From the NCBI GenBank assembly GCA_017478485.1, contig JAFVDI010000013.1, positions 21,192 through 85,191 of the forward strand: a stretch of DNA of 64,000 bases, given 5' to 3'. Origin of the DNA: Clostridiales bacterium (GTDB lineage Bacteria > Bacillota > Clostridia > Saccharofermentanales > Saccharofermentanaceae). Shown here in pieces: positions 42,990-52,342 of the stretch. The notes beneath the pieces are model-generated. The model saw nothing but the letters and a program-made list of their open reading frames with translations, did no database searches and had not been told where the DNA came from. The translations under genes were made by a program, and so were the position numbers. The number at the start of each line of letters is the position of its first letter. Position 1 is the first letter of the stretch.

Positions 42990-44483
42990 TTACGCCTTAT
43001 GCCCGCCGATCTGCTGATTCCTCTCAATGGCAGTCCCGCCCTCCTGCAGGTTCTTTGCCTTAAGGACAGCATTCTTCCCGTACTTTTGCTTTATCTCAAG
43101 CATTGCTTCCTGCAGTGCGCGCTCTTTCTGATCCTGCACTTTATCGTCCGCCTGTTTTTCAGCCGGCTTCTCCAGATTGAAAATACTCATCTGCTCATAG
43201 TTTTCTTTCTCGGGAACCTCATCTTCGGGCAACACGTTGCATGCAGTAAGATTAAGTCTTCTCGACTTGAGTTCCTTGTTGACTATCCTGTCAAACAGCT
43301 CCATTACCGCCTCGGTGATCTTTTTCGTTGAAGACGTGTGCTTGGGAAGATTGATCGTTCCGTGCGCATGCTTGGGAACCTCACGTCCGTAGTAATCAAC
43401 AGTCACTTCACCGTCGTATTCACCGCTCTCAAGGCTCACCTGATCGTAGTTAATTGTGAGCATGAGCTGGTCGGTAACCAGGCGCTTGGAGACGAGGTCC
43501 AAAGACAATGAATCCGCCATTTCCCACACGATGAGTTTGGTGTGTTCATAGCTTGTCGGGTGCTGTAAGACCTGCCCTGCCCCGAGGCTGTTCGAGTCAG
43601 GTTTATATGCCTTTACATCCGCGATTGTAGTAGGTTCTATTCCCCATGCGTGATCGATCAGAAGCTCAGCGTTCTTTCCAAGCAGTTTATACAAAACACC
43701 GATATATTCACGGTTGGCCGAAAACAAAGCAATGTCGCCCATCGTGTAGATTCCATACTTCTCAAGTCTTGCAGCGGTACCTCTGCCAACTCTCCAAAAA
43801 TCAGTGATCGGCTTATGGTCCCAAAGCTGTTCCTTGTACTGTTCTTCATCGATCGATGCAATGCGCACGCCGTCCTTGTCAGCAGGAATATGCTTGGCCA
43901 CGATATCCATCGCCACCTTGCAAAGATACATGTTCGGACCTATTCCGGCCGTTGCGGTAATGCCAGTCGCCTTAAGGACGTCCTGTATCAGCATCCTCGC
44001 GAAATCGTGAGCATCCGTTTTATAGATCTCAAGATATGATGTTGCATCAATGAAAACCTCATCGATCGAATAAGCGAAAATATCCTCCGGCGCCACATAC
44101 TTCAGATATATTCCATAGATCTTCGCACTCGTGCTCATGTACTTCGCCATCTGCGGCTTGGCAACAATGTAGTCCACCGCCAGTGTTTTATCCGCATTGA
44201 GCTCGGAACCGAAGTGGCTCTTTCCTTTAAGCCTGCGTCCAGGGACAGCATATCTTCTGTCGTTATTAACGCGCTCAACTGTCTGTACGACCTCGAAAAG
44301 CCTTGCCCTTCCGGGTATTCCGTAACTCTTCAAAGAAGGCGACACCGCAAGGCAGATCGTCTTTTCAGTCCTGCTGCTGTCAGCAACGACCAGGTTTGTA
44401 TTGAGCGGGTCCAGGCCCCTCTCAACGCACTCCACAGATGCATAGAATGATTTCAGATCGATTGCCAGATACGTTCTATCCAT
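42990..44483 (-). CDS. Y-family translesion DNA polymerase (UvrX/UmuC-like)
   Basis: A 497-aa protein. Palm motifs AIDLKSFYASVECVERGLDP (metal Asp) and AYSIDEVFID (SIDE box) are intact. The fingers segment shows VSPSLKSYGIPGRARL. There is a helix-hairpin-helix region WRVGRGTAARLEKYGI. Near the C-terminus QMSIFNL looks like a beta-clamp binding peptide. It matches the Bacillus UvrX/YqjW group, which sits beside yolD-like genes as here and is often carried by prophages or plasmids. It would copy past DNA lesions during the SOS response. The start overlaps the YolD-like gene by 8 nt. Confidence 0.92.
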   Translation of the reverse strand: MDRTYLAIDLKSFYASVECVERGLDPLNTNLVVADSSRTEKTICLAVSPSLKSYGIPGRARLFEVVQTVERVNNDRRYAVPGRRLKGKSHFGSELNADKTLAVDYIVAKPQMAKYMSTSAKIYGIYLKYVAPEDIFAYSIDEVFIDATSYLEIYKTDAHDFARMLIQDVLKATGITATAGIGPNMYLCKVAMDIVAKHIPADKDGVRIASIDEEQYKEQLWDHKPITDFWRVGRGTAARLEKYGIYTMGDIALFSANREYIGVLYKLLGKNAELLIDHAWGIEPTTIADVKAYKPDSNSLGAGQVLQHPTSYEHTKLIVWEMADSLSLDLVSKRLVTDQLMLTINYDQVSLESGEYDGEVTVDYYGREVPKHAHGTINLPKHTSSTKKITEAVMELFDRIVNKELKSRRLNLTACNVLPEDEVPEKENYEQMSIFNLEKPAEKQADDKVQDQKERALQEAMLEIKQKYGKNAVLKAKNLQEGGTAIERNQQIGGHKA

Positions 44484-44901
44484 CTGCTTTCTCCGTATCT
44501 ACAAACTCGACCTTGATAATGCTGCTAACAGCAACCTTGTCGCCATCAGTAAAGATAAGCACATTCTCGTACTCATCTATACGCTTAACTATTCCGGTCT
44601 TGGAAACATACTCGCCGCCGTCTTTCTTAGCATCAGGTACGAAATACGTAACCCTGATCTGCGGCTTCTCGTCAATGGACTCTCTTAATCTTGCCAGCGC
44701 ACCATTCAGCAAAACAACCTCATCTTCACTCAGCTCGACCATGCTGTCAGTAAAACGCGCCGTCTCTTCAACAGCATCGTCGTACCCGACCACAGCCGCA
44801 AACGGCGAAAACTGTGCCGCCCTGTCCTCAATCGACATGGGCGGCAAGTCAGGATACTGTGGTCTGGTTAAGTTTTTGAGTTTTGAGTATTTAGGGTTCA
44901 T
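44476..44901 (-). CDS. YolD-like protein
   Basis: A 141-aa protein. RPQYPDLPPMSIEDRAAQFSPFAAV near the N-terminus is typical of YolD-like proteins encoded just ahead of Y-family polymerase genes. The C-terminal half has beta strands including IVKRIDEYENVLIF. It probably modulates or binds the polymerase (inference from constant pairing). No clear ribosome binding site is seen before ATG 44901. Confidence 0.82.
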   Translation of the reverse strand: MNPKYSKLKNLTRPQYPDLPPMSIEDRAAQFSPFAAVVGYDDAVEETARFTDSMVELSEDEVVLLNGALARLRESIDEKPQIRVTYFVPDAKKDGGEYVSKTGIVKRIDEYENVLIFTDGDKVAVSSIIKVEFVDTEKADG

Positions 44902-44918
44902 GGAAAAAGCTATAGCAA

Positions 44919-46895
44919 CTACGAGTATTCAACCTGCGAGATTATGATCAACTTGTCAGAACTGCGGAAAGAATGCATCTGCGACTTGTCAGGATTGCAT
45001 TTATATGTTATCACTCCGTCATTGAGTGAAAGCCAGCCTATGACAATATCGCCATGCTCATAACAGATCCTAACAAGATCTCTAAATTCGATTCTTATTG
45101 TATCCTCACCCTCATTGAAGCAAAGGTAATTCGAAATACTTCTGAGATAGAAATCCGCACCGGCCGCAGTAAGAAGCTCTTCGAAAACCGCTTTAAGCAC
45201 AGGCACATTTGCAACCTGTGTGATTATCCTGTTTGCGATCTCCGAACCAACAATGAAGTCATCAACACTAGTCAGCTGCATCAGTTTTTGGTCATCACTA
45301 ATGTTAAGCTCGCTCGTAATAACAACATTGCGTTTCTTTCCGGTCCGCAGTTCCCTTTCACGAATAAGTCCCCTAAGCTGAAGAAGGATCATCATAGTTT
45401 GAGCATCTGCATCCTCTTTGGAAAGGTCATCCCTGCACAGCAACAAAATGTTCGTGATATCATCAGTGATCAATCCTTCGAGATAACTCTTATCATAAAG
45501 ATCCCTGGTAAATTGAAAGTCTATGTCAATATTCTTAAGCTGGTTCTTGATCTGTTCGATTTCTTTATATTCGCGCATTGCAACAATCTTGGCGGTTGAG
45601 TCTTCACTTGCAAAATCATCAAGATTTGTAAGAACTTCCGGTAATCCCTTGTTCCATGACAAGATAAGCAGGTGCATCTCCTGTCGGTCAAAGCTCTTGT
45701 ATTCTGCCGTCTTATAATCAAGATCGAACTTCTGCTTTGCAACTTCATTAGGATCGATCCTGACCATGTTATCATCGTCAGCCACAACAATATATTTATC
45801 ACCTTGCTGGATCTCAAAATCAGGCTTAGGGGCAATGTACATCCTGTCAGAACCGTCGATAGAATCTTTTCGAACAACACCTATCAACGTACTCTGAGTA
45901 AACTGGCCGATCGCATCTTTAAAGCTCACACCAGTAAAATCCAAGGGCTTTCCGTTATGATCTCTTTCTTCTACATAGATCTCTGCATCTTCGTAATTAA
46001 ACAGTTCCGTAAATACATACGACAAACCAGGCTGACGGCAGGCCTGTGCAGTGATCCTTGCAAGCCATCTGTCGAAATAAAAGACCTGTGTATCAAATCC
46101 TTCTAATGCAGATACGACAGCATTCATGGAATTCGTATCATTTACCATCGTAGTTATATGCGGCGTACTTCCTCTGTACTTACGCAAATATGTGCCAACA
46201 GCTAGTGCGATCCTCAGTGTCATAAGATCATTGGTGCATCTGATTATAATTGATGAAGCTTCCTCAAGTGCTACCGTCTCATACAGGTTTTCCTGTGTAA
46301 GTTTTCCGCTTCTACAGATGATGCGAGTATTGTAGAAATCCGGAATATGAGCTTTTATGCGGTTGTCCATCTCCTCTTTATCGAGGTCTTCGATTACCAC
46401 TACGCAAGGGTTGGTGTGTTTGAAATCATCTTCAACGACATTCCTGTTAGCTTCGATCTGTTCGCTGATTATGCTGTAAGTATCGTCGTTGCATCCGAAA
46501 ACCACCGTGTGATATTTCTCAGCAATCTGCGAATGACCTTTCCTGAGCGAACTAAGTTTCTCTTCAAGTGCATTGTTGATGATAGATATCAACATACCAG
46601 TAAAAACAAGACCGATAACAGTAACGATCGCCATCGGAACGATCAGTCTGATTCCCTCAGTTCCAGAGATTGTTCCGGGATCAAGAAGATGTAAAAAGCT
46701 TTCCCAAATACCTTTGCCGACAGAATCGGTGCCGTTCATTATCCAGGAAACAAAGCCAAACACCAGCATAACAAGCAGAATGAATGCAAAGAGCATCATG
46801 AATTGCTGGGTTGCGCCATGTGACAGGTGATTATCAAACCAATAAGCTATCTTCTTTTTCAAAGTCTTTTTCTTGCGTTGTCTTATTGTCTGCAT
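44919..46895 (-). CDS. CASTOR/POLLUX-like ion channel with RCK domains
   Basis: A 658-aa protein. TM helices lie near residues 32-52 (MMLFAFILLVMLVFGFVSW) and 85-108, with a pore-like segment between them (SFLHLLDPGTISG). A Rossmann-type RCK domain follows: HTVVFGCNDDTYSII, VVVIEDLDKEEMD, ARIICRSGKL by pattern, and a long second half with a similar fold. This is the layout of plant CASTOR/POLLUX and their bacterial relatives, which conduct cations. It is the first gene of its unit and has AT-rich DNA upstream. Ion and ligand cannot be inferred. Confidence 0.85.
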   Translation of the reverse strand: MQTIRQRKKKTLKKKIAYWFDNHLSHGATQQFMMLFAFILLVMLVFGFVSWIMNGTDSVGKGIWESFLHLLDPGTISGTEGIRLIVPMAIVTVIGLVFTGMLISIINNALEEKLSSLRKGHSQIAEKYHTVVFGCNDDTYSIISEQIEANRNVVEDDFKHTNPCVVVIEDLDKEEMDNRIKAHIPDFYNTRIICRSGKLTQENLYETVALEEASSIIIRCTNDLMTLRIALAVGTYLRKYRGSTPHITTMVNDTNSMNAVVSALEGFDTQVFYFDRWLARITAQACRQPGLSYVFTELFNYEDAEIYVEERDHNGKPLDFTGVSFKDAIGQFTQSTLIGVVRKDSIDGSDRMYIAPKPDFEIQQGDKYIVVADDDNMVRIDPNEVAKQKFDLDYKTAEYKSFDRQEMHLLILSWNKGLPEVLTNLDDFASEDSTAKIVAMREYKEIEQIKNQLKNIDIDFQFTRDLYDKSYLEGLITDDITNILLLCRDDLSKEDADAQTMMILLQLRGLIRERELRTGKKRNVVITSELNISDDQKLMQLTSVDDFIVGSEIANRIITQVANVPVLKAVFEELLTAAGADFYLRSISNYLCFNEGEDTIRIEFRDLVRICYEHGDIVIGWLSLNDGVITYKCNPDKSQMHSFRSSDKLIIISQVEYS

Positions 46896-46976
46896 ATTTT
46901 TCTACCAACCGACCATATTTTACGTGTTTACTATGTCATTTATATTGCTCTAATCTCGTAAATAGCAAGAAATCAT

Positions 46977-48896
46977 TTATTTCTTCATGATTTTCTCTGC
47001 TTCTTTCAAATTGCATATGTCAAAATACCAATCATTTCCAAATGAATCATAAACAACAATTCTCGATTCATCACCTGAATAGGATATTTTCTCTGTTCCG
47101 TCAGGATATTTAACCGTTATTCCGGAACTTAGATTTCCGCTCTTTATTGTTCCAACATATGCCTTTCGATCAATGGACGTAAAATAATATACTTTCTTAG
47201 CCTTAGTATCAATGATGTAATAAATAGTGTAGTCAGATCGCTCTGAACTATAAGCAAACCGCGTAGAAGACTCTGTAACCGGTTCTGGCGTTGGTGTAGG
47301 CGCCGGTGTAGGAGTAGGTGTCGGTGAAGGTGTTGGAGCGAGCGTCGGCGAAGGCGTTGGTAATACTGTTTCTGAGGTGCTTGATTCTGATGAAGATACC
47401 GATGTGCTTTCGCTTGCATCTACAGTTGTTTCAGTATAGGAACCATTGTTCTTCTTAATAGAATTTAAAATTGCAATGACGTCATCAGTATATACATACT
47501 TTGCATTATCTGAAACAATAATTCCAAATTGTACGTATTTCTGCGTGGATGGGAATATAAAAGAATATATTGTTGCACTATTTTCAAGGCCATTCTTTTC
47601 AAGTGTTGCATCCATAACACTAAACAAGCCCTTAACCTCTCCATAATTAGATATTTCTTGTCTGATCAGAGTGTATTTTGAAGCACCCAATCCTTCAGCT
47701 ACTGCTTTTGCATAGGATTCTTTATTATCCATAATTGCTTTAAACATGGAATTATCATTATCTTCTGTAACAGCATATAAGAGTCTGACAAAAGCATCAT
47801 CAGATTCGGCTTTAGAAACATGCTTATAAAATGAATCTGAAATTACTTTTTGAGTATCATCTTCATTCCAGTAATCTGGAATCTCGCAAATAAAATCAGC
47901 CACACTTATTGTCTTGTTAGTACTACTATCAAAACCCTTACGCTGTTGACGGTTGGCAATCGGCTTACCTGATAATGGATCAGCAGCAACTGCAGATACA
48001 TCAAACTCTTTGATCTCAACCTGACTGCCGGTGCAATGGATCTTACAATTAATTGAGATCGGCCCAGATACATCGATTTCACGGCTGCCATCAACACTTT
48101 TATAACCGGATTCATGGAACGTTATTGTGTGCTTTCCCTCAGTTAGTGAACCTGTAAGGATCTTGGTTTTACCATGATCTATTTCCCCGATTTCTTGGTC
48201 ATCAAATTCAACAATAACGTCATATTTGCTGAATAACAGATTCTCTTCACACTCAACATTAAGTGTAACCTCATATGTTCTAACAGTTGTAGTTGTAGTA
48301 ACTTCACTGCTTGACGGAGAAGAACTCGAGCCACTGCCGCCAAAAAAACAACTACGTATCATTGCCACAAAAATAAAAAAACCTATAATAGCCCAAAGAT
48401 ATTGCTTCCAGGTCAGGTTCGCTTGCGATGAGGATGTATTATTTGCATTACTGTTTACAGAAGCAGTGCCATAGCTATTATTGGTTTTACTCGAAGCCTG
48501 AGGTTGATCGATTGAAATGTGAGCTCTTCCGTCATATGAAGCATATATCCTTACGGGAGAATTATCCGAGGGAATAACAACAGAGCGATTGTAGTTTATT
48601 CTCCCAATCTTCAATACTATATTTTGAGTTCCCGGAGTTAAATGGAATGACAAAGTCTGCCCGCTGATATATGTATTCTTAACTCCCGTCGAAACGATCC
48701 TGGTTACCATTCCAACATTTTTATCAGTTGAATTATAAGAAATATATAAGTTCGGTTCATTTATATTCGTGCTATCTTGACGATCAAATGCATCATTAGA
48801 AACCATGCCGCCACAAAACGGACAAAACATGGATTCCATTGTGTCTTCGAACTGCATTGTAGCTCCGCAATGAGGACATCTTCTGTCAATTAACAT
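46977..48896 (-). CDS. Zinc-ribbon, beta-sandwich, TM and Pro/Thr-stalk surface protein
   Basis: A 639-aa protein. ATG 48896 with AAAGGTGATTAG upstream. Zinc ribbon at residues 7-30 (CPHCG...CPFCGG). Beta module about 45-135 (LYISYNSTDKNVGMVTRI, STGVKNTYISGQTLSFHL, RIYASYDGRAHISIDQP). One TM near residues 165-185 (YLWAIIGFFIFVAMI). Then a large extracytoplasmic part with an Ig-like domain, an alpha/beta domain, a Pro/Thr/Ser stalk (PTPSPTLAPTPSPTPTPTP) and a beta-rich C-terminal domain. The beta module is nearly the same as the C-terminus of the 48.9 kb protein. Function unknown. Confidence 0.75.
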   Translation of the reverse strand: MLIDRRCPHCGATMQFEDTMESMFCPFCGGMVSNDAFDRQDSTNINEPNLYISYNSTDKNVGMVTRIVSTGVKNTYISGQTLSFHLTPGTQNIVLKIGRINYNRSVVIPSDNSPVRIYASYDGRAHISIDQPQASSKTNNSYGTASVNSNANNTSSSQANLTWKQYLWAIIGFFIFVAMIRSCFFGGSGSSSSPSSSEVTTTTTVRTYEVTLNVECEENLLFSKYDVIVEFDDQEIGEIDHGKTKILTGSLTEGKHTITFHESGYKSVDGSREIDVSGPISINCKIHCTGSQVEIKEFDVSAVAADPLSGKPIANRQQRKGFDSSTNKTISVADFICEIPDYWNEDDTQKVISDSFYKHVSKAESDDAFVRLLYAVTEDNDNSMFKAIMDNKESYAKAVAEGLGASKYTLIRQEISNYGEVKGLFSVMDATLEKNGLENSATIYSFIFPSTQKYVQFGIIVSDNAKYVYTDDVIAILNSIKKNNGSYTETTVDASESTSVSSSESSTSETVLPTPSPTLAPTPSPTPTPTPAPTPTPEPVTESSTRFAYSSERSDYTIYYIIDTKAKKVYYFTSIDRKAYVGTIKSGNLSSGITVKYPDGTEKISYSGDESRIVVYDSFGNDWYFDICNLKEAEKIMKK

Positions 48897-48934
48897 CTAA
48901 TCACCTTTCCTAAACATAATACTGACTACAAAGA

Positions 48935-50059
48935 TCAACATGGTGGCTGATCAATTGATATCTGAGCTCTTCCGTTATACGAAGCATATATTCTTACAGG
49001 AGAATTACTTGCCGGAATTACGACTGTTCTGCTGTAATTCTTAAGTCCGATTTTAAGTATGATTTCCTGTCTTCCCTGCGGCAGATTAAAAGAGATAGTT
49101 TGCCCGCTTGTGTATGTGTTTTTCACACCTGTGGAAACTATCCTTGTTACCAATCCAATAGCCGGATTAATCGTAGTGTACGATATGAAAAGATTTGGTT
49201 CATTATTGTTTTTACGTCTGTTTCCGGATGTTGCTTTTGCTGCCGGTTTCTGAGCAATATATGCCGGACCGGTATTGTTATATACATTACCTCCACAATA
49301 AGGGCAAAATGAAAAACTCTTGGAATTATCAAACTTATCCAGTGATCTGCCGCAGCTAGCGCATGCAGTTGGTTTATTAGTTTTAGCAGGAGAATTTTCA
49401 ATGTTTAGTATGGTTTCACGTCCGCAGCACGTACATACAGCTTTATAGCCATATTCATCAGAACGCATTTGGCCGCCACAACCCGCGCATATCAAGTCAT
49501 GAAACTCTTTGATACCTTTTCGTGAATCTATGTAAGAACGAAGCTTATTCAGAGCCGCATCTTCTTCAGCCGTCATCCTGTTATCCGTTTTGGCGATTTC
49601 GTCAGCATAGAAAACAAATGAATCCAGATCTCGATCCTGGATCTTTCTAAGGTATGGCTCTAAGGCAATAAAACTGCTGCCTTCATTATCTATTATTCCT
49701 CTGGCTCTTGCTGCAACCTCATATCCATACATATTGTTTGCTACAGTAATCATCTGATCAAGCTCAGATCTCTCTTCCCTGCCGATCTTGCCATCAGCTT
49801 TAGCAATAAACGAGATTATAGCTACTTTTGCATAAAAAAGATCTATATCGTATGGATTAATCCTGCCCTTAGTATTATTTGGGGAAACCGGATGTGAATT
49901 TGTCTTGGTATTTGCAGCTGCTCTTGCACTGGCAGCTCTCGCATTTGCTTCTGCCGCTCTTTCGTTGCTCCTAGCAACAGCAACCTCAGCAACATTTTCT
50001 GAGATCGCCACTGCTCCCTTTATTGCAGATGCTATAAGTATCTTAGTTAAAAGCCCCAT
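48935..50059 (-). CDS. TerB domain, zinc ribbons and beta-sandwich protein
   Basis: 374 aa from ATG 50059 (AGGAGG 4 nt upstream). Residues about 20-60 are an Ala/Arg/Glu helix. Residues about 75-195 are TerB-like (DIDLFYAKVAIISFIAKADG, REERSELDQMITVAN, MTAEEDAALNKLRSYI). Two zinc ribbons follow (CAGCGG...CTCCG and CASCG...CPYCGG). The C-terminal 85 residues are the beta module shared with the next gene (STGVKNTYTSGQTISFNL, RIYASYNGRAQISIDQP). TerB proteins bind metals and occur in stress and anti-phage gene sets. It is 38 bp upstream of its paralogue, likely one operon. Confidence 0.77.
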   Translation of the reverse strand: MGLLTKILIASAIKGAVAISENVAEVAVARSNERAAEANARAASARAAANTKTNSHPVSPNNTKGRINPYDIDLFYAKVAIISFIAKADGKIGREERSELDQMITVANNMYGYEVAARARGIIDNEGSSFIALEPYLRKIQDRDLDSFVFYADEIAKTDNRMTAEEDAALNKLRSYIDSRKGIKEFHDLICAGCGGQMRSDEYGYKAVCTCCGRETILNIENSPAKTNKPTACASCGRSLDKFDNSKSFSFCPYCGGNVYNNTGPAYIAQKPAAKATSGNRRKNNNEPNLFISYTTINPAIGLVTRIVSTGVKNTYTSGQTISFNLPQGRQEIILKIGLKNYSRTVVIPASNSPVRIYASYNGRAQISIDQPPC

Positions 50060-50251
50060 GTTTCCTCCTAATACTAGAAGAATCATCAGTTTATCCCTGG
50101 AGCAATAATAATGTTGCTACTAAAGCTATACTTAAGAAAACCACAGATCTTAAGAAATATTATCACCCTCCAATAATGTAATATTAACAGTTTTAGATTT
50201 CGAATATATTTTCTACGTGTGAACAATTATATAAAACAGTTACTTATCAAC

Positions 50252-50276
50252 AAAAAGGCGTATATTTCTATACGCC
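50252..50276 (-). terminator. Rho-independent terminator
   Basis: GGCGTATA / TATACGCC with a 4-nt loop and TTTTTG on the minus strand. It ends the two small zinc-ribbon genes at 50.3-50.7 kb. Confidence 0.82.
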
Positions 50277-50299
50277 AAATAATTGTTTGATCCATACTA

Positions 50300-50515
50300 T
50301 CAGCAACACTTTTTACACGGACGCAACCCCATGCTTAATGCCTCAGATAGTGATCCATAATAAACAGTTCTAGTTGCAGGACATGAACTTAGTCTGTGGT
50401 AACACTTGCCAGTCCGTGTCCAATAAACAGTTGCAGATCTTCTAGCCCTCTTTTTCTTTATAGATCTTTTTTTAGTTTTATGTGATGCAGTTTTCTTGTA
50501 AAGTGTATTACTCAT
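50300..50515 (-). CDS. Small basic protein with Ada-like Cys/His microdomain
   Basis: A 71-aa protein. ATG 50515 (MSNTLYKKTASHK) sits inside the end of the preceding gene. The first half is Lys/Arg-rich. The second half reads TVYWTRTGKCYHRLSSCPATR then GLRPCKKCC, the C-H-C-C metal-binding microdomain found at the ends of nucleases and in the Ada family. It likely binds nucleic acid. Paired with the overlapping zinc-ribbon gene. Confidence 0.68.
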   Translation of the reverse strand: MSNTLYKKTASHKTKKRSIKKKRARRSATVYWTRTGKCYHRLSSCPATRTVYYGSLSEALSMGLRPCKKCC

Positions 50516-50678
50516 CATCAACAATTCGTGGATAAACAATACCATCAGTAAACACTCTGGTAAGAAATTCATCACAATTGGGGCAATTCACATCCTCGAA
50601 ATCTCTATTTCCTTCCCAAATTGATTTATCATCATACTCAATTGTTTTCCCACACTTCGGACATACTATTCGTTTCAT
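50508..50678 (-). CDS. Small zinc-ribbon protein
   Basis: A 56-aa protein from ATG 50678 (MKRIVCPKCGKTIEYDD). Two CxxC pairs (CPKCG and CPNCD) make a zinc ribbon, with an acidic tail. It overlaps the basic Ada-like microdomain gene by 8 nt. An acidic and a basic small protein encoded together could form a complex (inference). Confidence 0.62.
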   Translation of the reverse strand: MKRIVCPKCGKTIEYDDKSIWEGNRDFEDVNCPNCDEFLTRVFTDGIVYPRIVDDE

Positions 50679-50880
50679 TACTAATAACCTCATATACCAT
50701 AAATTGTTTTCTTCTTCAGACTACTAAAATATTACAATATATGACATTCGACTTCATGAATGGTTCATTATGATTCTGTAAATATCTGCCCTACGATAAA
50801 TCGAACGCAAAGAATATCTGGCTATTTTCACTATTGTTAATTTAGATTGTGTAGATTCGAACCTTTTGGAGCGAGAGTAT

Positions 50881-50908
50881 CGACAGCACCTCAGGGTGCT
50901 GTCGTTTT
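50881..50908 (+). terminator. Strong hairpin, terminator-like on the plus strand
   Basis: CGACAGCACC / GGTGCTGTCG with a 4-nt loop and TTTT. No plus-strand gene precedes it, so its use is unclear. Bases 50679-50880 show no gene. Confidence 0.55.
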
Positions 50909-50930
50909 ATTAGAAGAGGTCTTTAGCAAT

Positions 50931-51446
50931 TTACTTGTGGTTCATCAGTGCTTCAAAAACGCAGAACAGCACTATTGAGAGCCCCAGCGCGGCGTTACAG
51001 AATACTTCGAGCTTCCTGAGAAGCCTGGCTTTCCTGTCGGTCTTTCCGTACACCTTGTACTTGTGCTCTGCAACAGCGAATACGATGCCTGATGCCAGGA
51101 TGAATGCTGCTGACAAGATAAGCACGTACACGCCCGCACCGATAACCGCACCATGGGTTTTAAGGATCTCGCGGCAGATAAACCCTGCCCAAAGTCCTAT
51201 GAACGAACCGGTCAGGAACTGCGGTAACGCATAGTTCAGGATCGAAAACACGATTGCCATCTCCACCAGTCCGAAAACAGTGATCATCTTCGGACCGATG
51301 AACTCGAGCAGTGTTACAGACGCACCCGCGCCTGCCCCCGTGAACGTACAGCATTCCAGTAAAAGTGCGCATATCAGCGCCGCGCTGCCTGCTATACCAA
51401 TTGCCTTGGCCTTAAGCCTTAATGATCTGAGTTTGAATTCTTCCAT
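50931..51446 (-). CDS. Hypothetical four-helix membrane protein
   Basis: 171 aa from ATG 51446 with GGGAG 8 nt upstream. It has four hydrophobic helices (IGIAGSAALICALLLEC, FGLVEMAIVFSILNYAL, VLILSAAFILASGIVFAV and a last one near the C-terminus) and no large domain. Not recognised. Downstream of the 51.5 kb gene on the same strand, with a GACCGCACC/GGTGCGGTC hairpin between them. Confidence 0.6.
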   Translation of the reverse strand: MEEFKLRSLRLKAKAIGIAGSAALICALLLECCTFTGAGAGASVTLLEFIGPKMITVFGLVEMAIVFSILNYALPQFLTGSFIGLWAGFICREILKTHGAVIGAGVYVLILSAAFILASGIVFAVAEHKYKVYGKTDRKARLLRKLEVFCNAALGLSIVLFCVFEALMNHK

Positions 51447-51471
51447 CTCTTTCTCCCTTCTGATTTGTTTT

Positions 51472-51493
51472 GACCGCACCCGCAGGTGCGGTC
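51472..51493. repeat. Hairpin GACCGCACC / GGTGCGGTC
   Basis: Perfect 9-bp arms with loop CGCA lie between two minus-strand genes. There is no T-run. It shares its arm word with the hairpin at 52343. Confidence 0.55.
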
Positions 51494-51539
51494 CCAAGTA
51501 TACGAAAATTATTTTTTGCGAACCGGATTGGCCTTTGTT

Positions 51540-51890
51540 CTACCCTACGATGGTCAGGGTGTCATCGGGCTTTACCCCAGGCTCAGGTATTTCCGTCCAA
51601 TACTTGACGCCGCGAAGCTTGAAGCACCTTGGACCTTTGCTGTCACCGATATCATCAATGATGTAGAAACCGTCTGCACCAGTTCTGAAATTGTGCGGTG
51701 TTCCATCTGAATCACACAAAGTGATCTTTGCACCCTTCTCATACCAGTGCACCAGCTTCATTTTCCAGACCGGGCCGGATTTCTCCTCAACCTCGAAACA
51801 GACCAGATACTCCCGGCTCTCCTTAACGCCCACGATCTTATGCTCATCACTTACATAGTGCCAAACGTACGATCCTGTTAAGTTCTGCAT
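51540..51890 (-). CDS. Hypothetical protein
   Basis: A 116-aa soluble protein, beta-rich in appearance and Trp/Tyr-rich (GSYVWHYVS, WKMKLVHWYEKG, GVKYWTEIPEPG). AGGGAGG lies 8 nt before ATG 51890, so expression is likely. No family recognised. Confidence 0.62.
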   Translation of the reverse strand: MQNLTGSYVWHYVSDEHKIVGVKESREYLVCFEVEEKSGPVWKMKLVHWYEKGAKITLCDSDGTPHNFRTGADGFYIIDDIGDSKGPRCFKLRGVKYWTEIPEPGVKPDDTLTIVG

Positions 51891-52053
51891 AGCTTAATCC
51901 TCCCTTTTAAATGTTTTTTGGTGTTCCATTATTCCGTATAATTTTTCTGCGAGATTCGAAGTTTCTCATCTTATCCAAATTTTATACAGGTTAGGCGGAC
52001 AATGTATTCGATTAATGGGACCATTTTTGTCCTTATAACTTGGTAATCAGGTG

Positions 52054-52070
52054 TTTATACTTTGTATAAA
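52054..52070. promoter_or_regulatory. Operator-like palindrome before mazE
   Basis: TTTATAC-ttt-GTATAAA is a perfect 7-bp dyad 21 bp before the mazE start. MazE-type antitoxins autoregulate through palindromes at their promoter, so this is a plausible operator. Confidence 0.55.
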
Positions 52071-52090
52071 TGGTTGAAAGGAGCAGCATT

Positions 52091-52336
52091 ATGATCGCTA
52101 ATATTCAAAAATGGGGTAACAGCTATGGGATCAAGATTCCCAAACATGTGCTTGAAGAACTCAAATGGTCTGAGAATGAGGCTGTGAATATTAGCATAGC
52201 TGACGGCAGGATCATCATCGAAAGTAGCACTTCCCCTCAGAGAAAGAATATAAAAGAGCTCTTTGAAGGTTTTAAGGGCAAATATGAGCCTGAAGAATTA
52301 GATTGGGGAGAGCTGTCTGGCAGAGAGGTATGGTAA
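52091..52336 (+). CDS. mazE: MazE/AbrB-type antitoxin, orphan
   Basis: An 81-aa protein. ATG 52091 with AAAGGAG 7 nt upstream. The swapped-hairpin DNA-binding fold is visible as IANIQKWGNSYGIKIPKHVLEE and VNISIADGRIIIE, and an acidic tail follows that would wrap a toxin (FKGKYEPEELDWGEL). At the stop codon an overlapping ATG starts M-V-K-Q as in MazF, but the frame leaves the family after four codons. The toxin is missing. Confidence 0.85.
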   Translation: MIANIQKWGNSYGIKIPKHVLEELKWSENEAVNISIADGRIIIESSTSPQRKNIKELFEGFKGKYEPEELDWGELSGREVW

Positions 52337-52342
52337 AGCAGA
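52331..52342 (+). pseudogene. mazF: mazF remnant (first four codons only)
   Basis: ATGGTAAAGCAG overlaps the mazE stop (ATGGTAA), the usual mazE-mazF junction, and encodes MVKQ, a common MazF start. A hairpin begins at the next base and no MazF sequence follows. The match is short, so this is inference from position and overlap. Confidence 0.4.

Noticed and set aside
50820..50930. tRNA fragment or att site (GATTCGAACC string at about 50850)
   Set aside because: The T-arm-like string is isolated, with no matching acceptor or anticodon arm and no second copy visible as a direct repeat.
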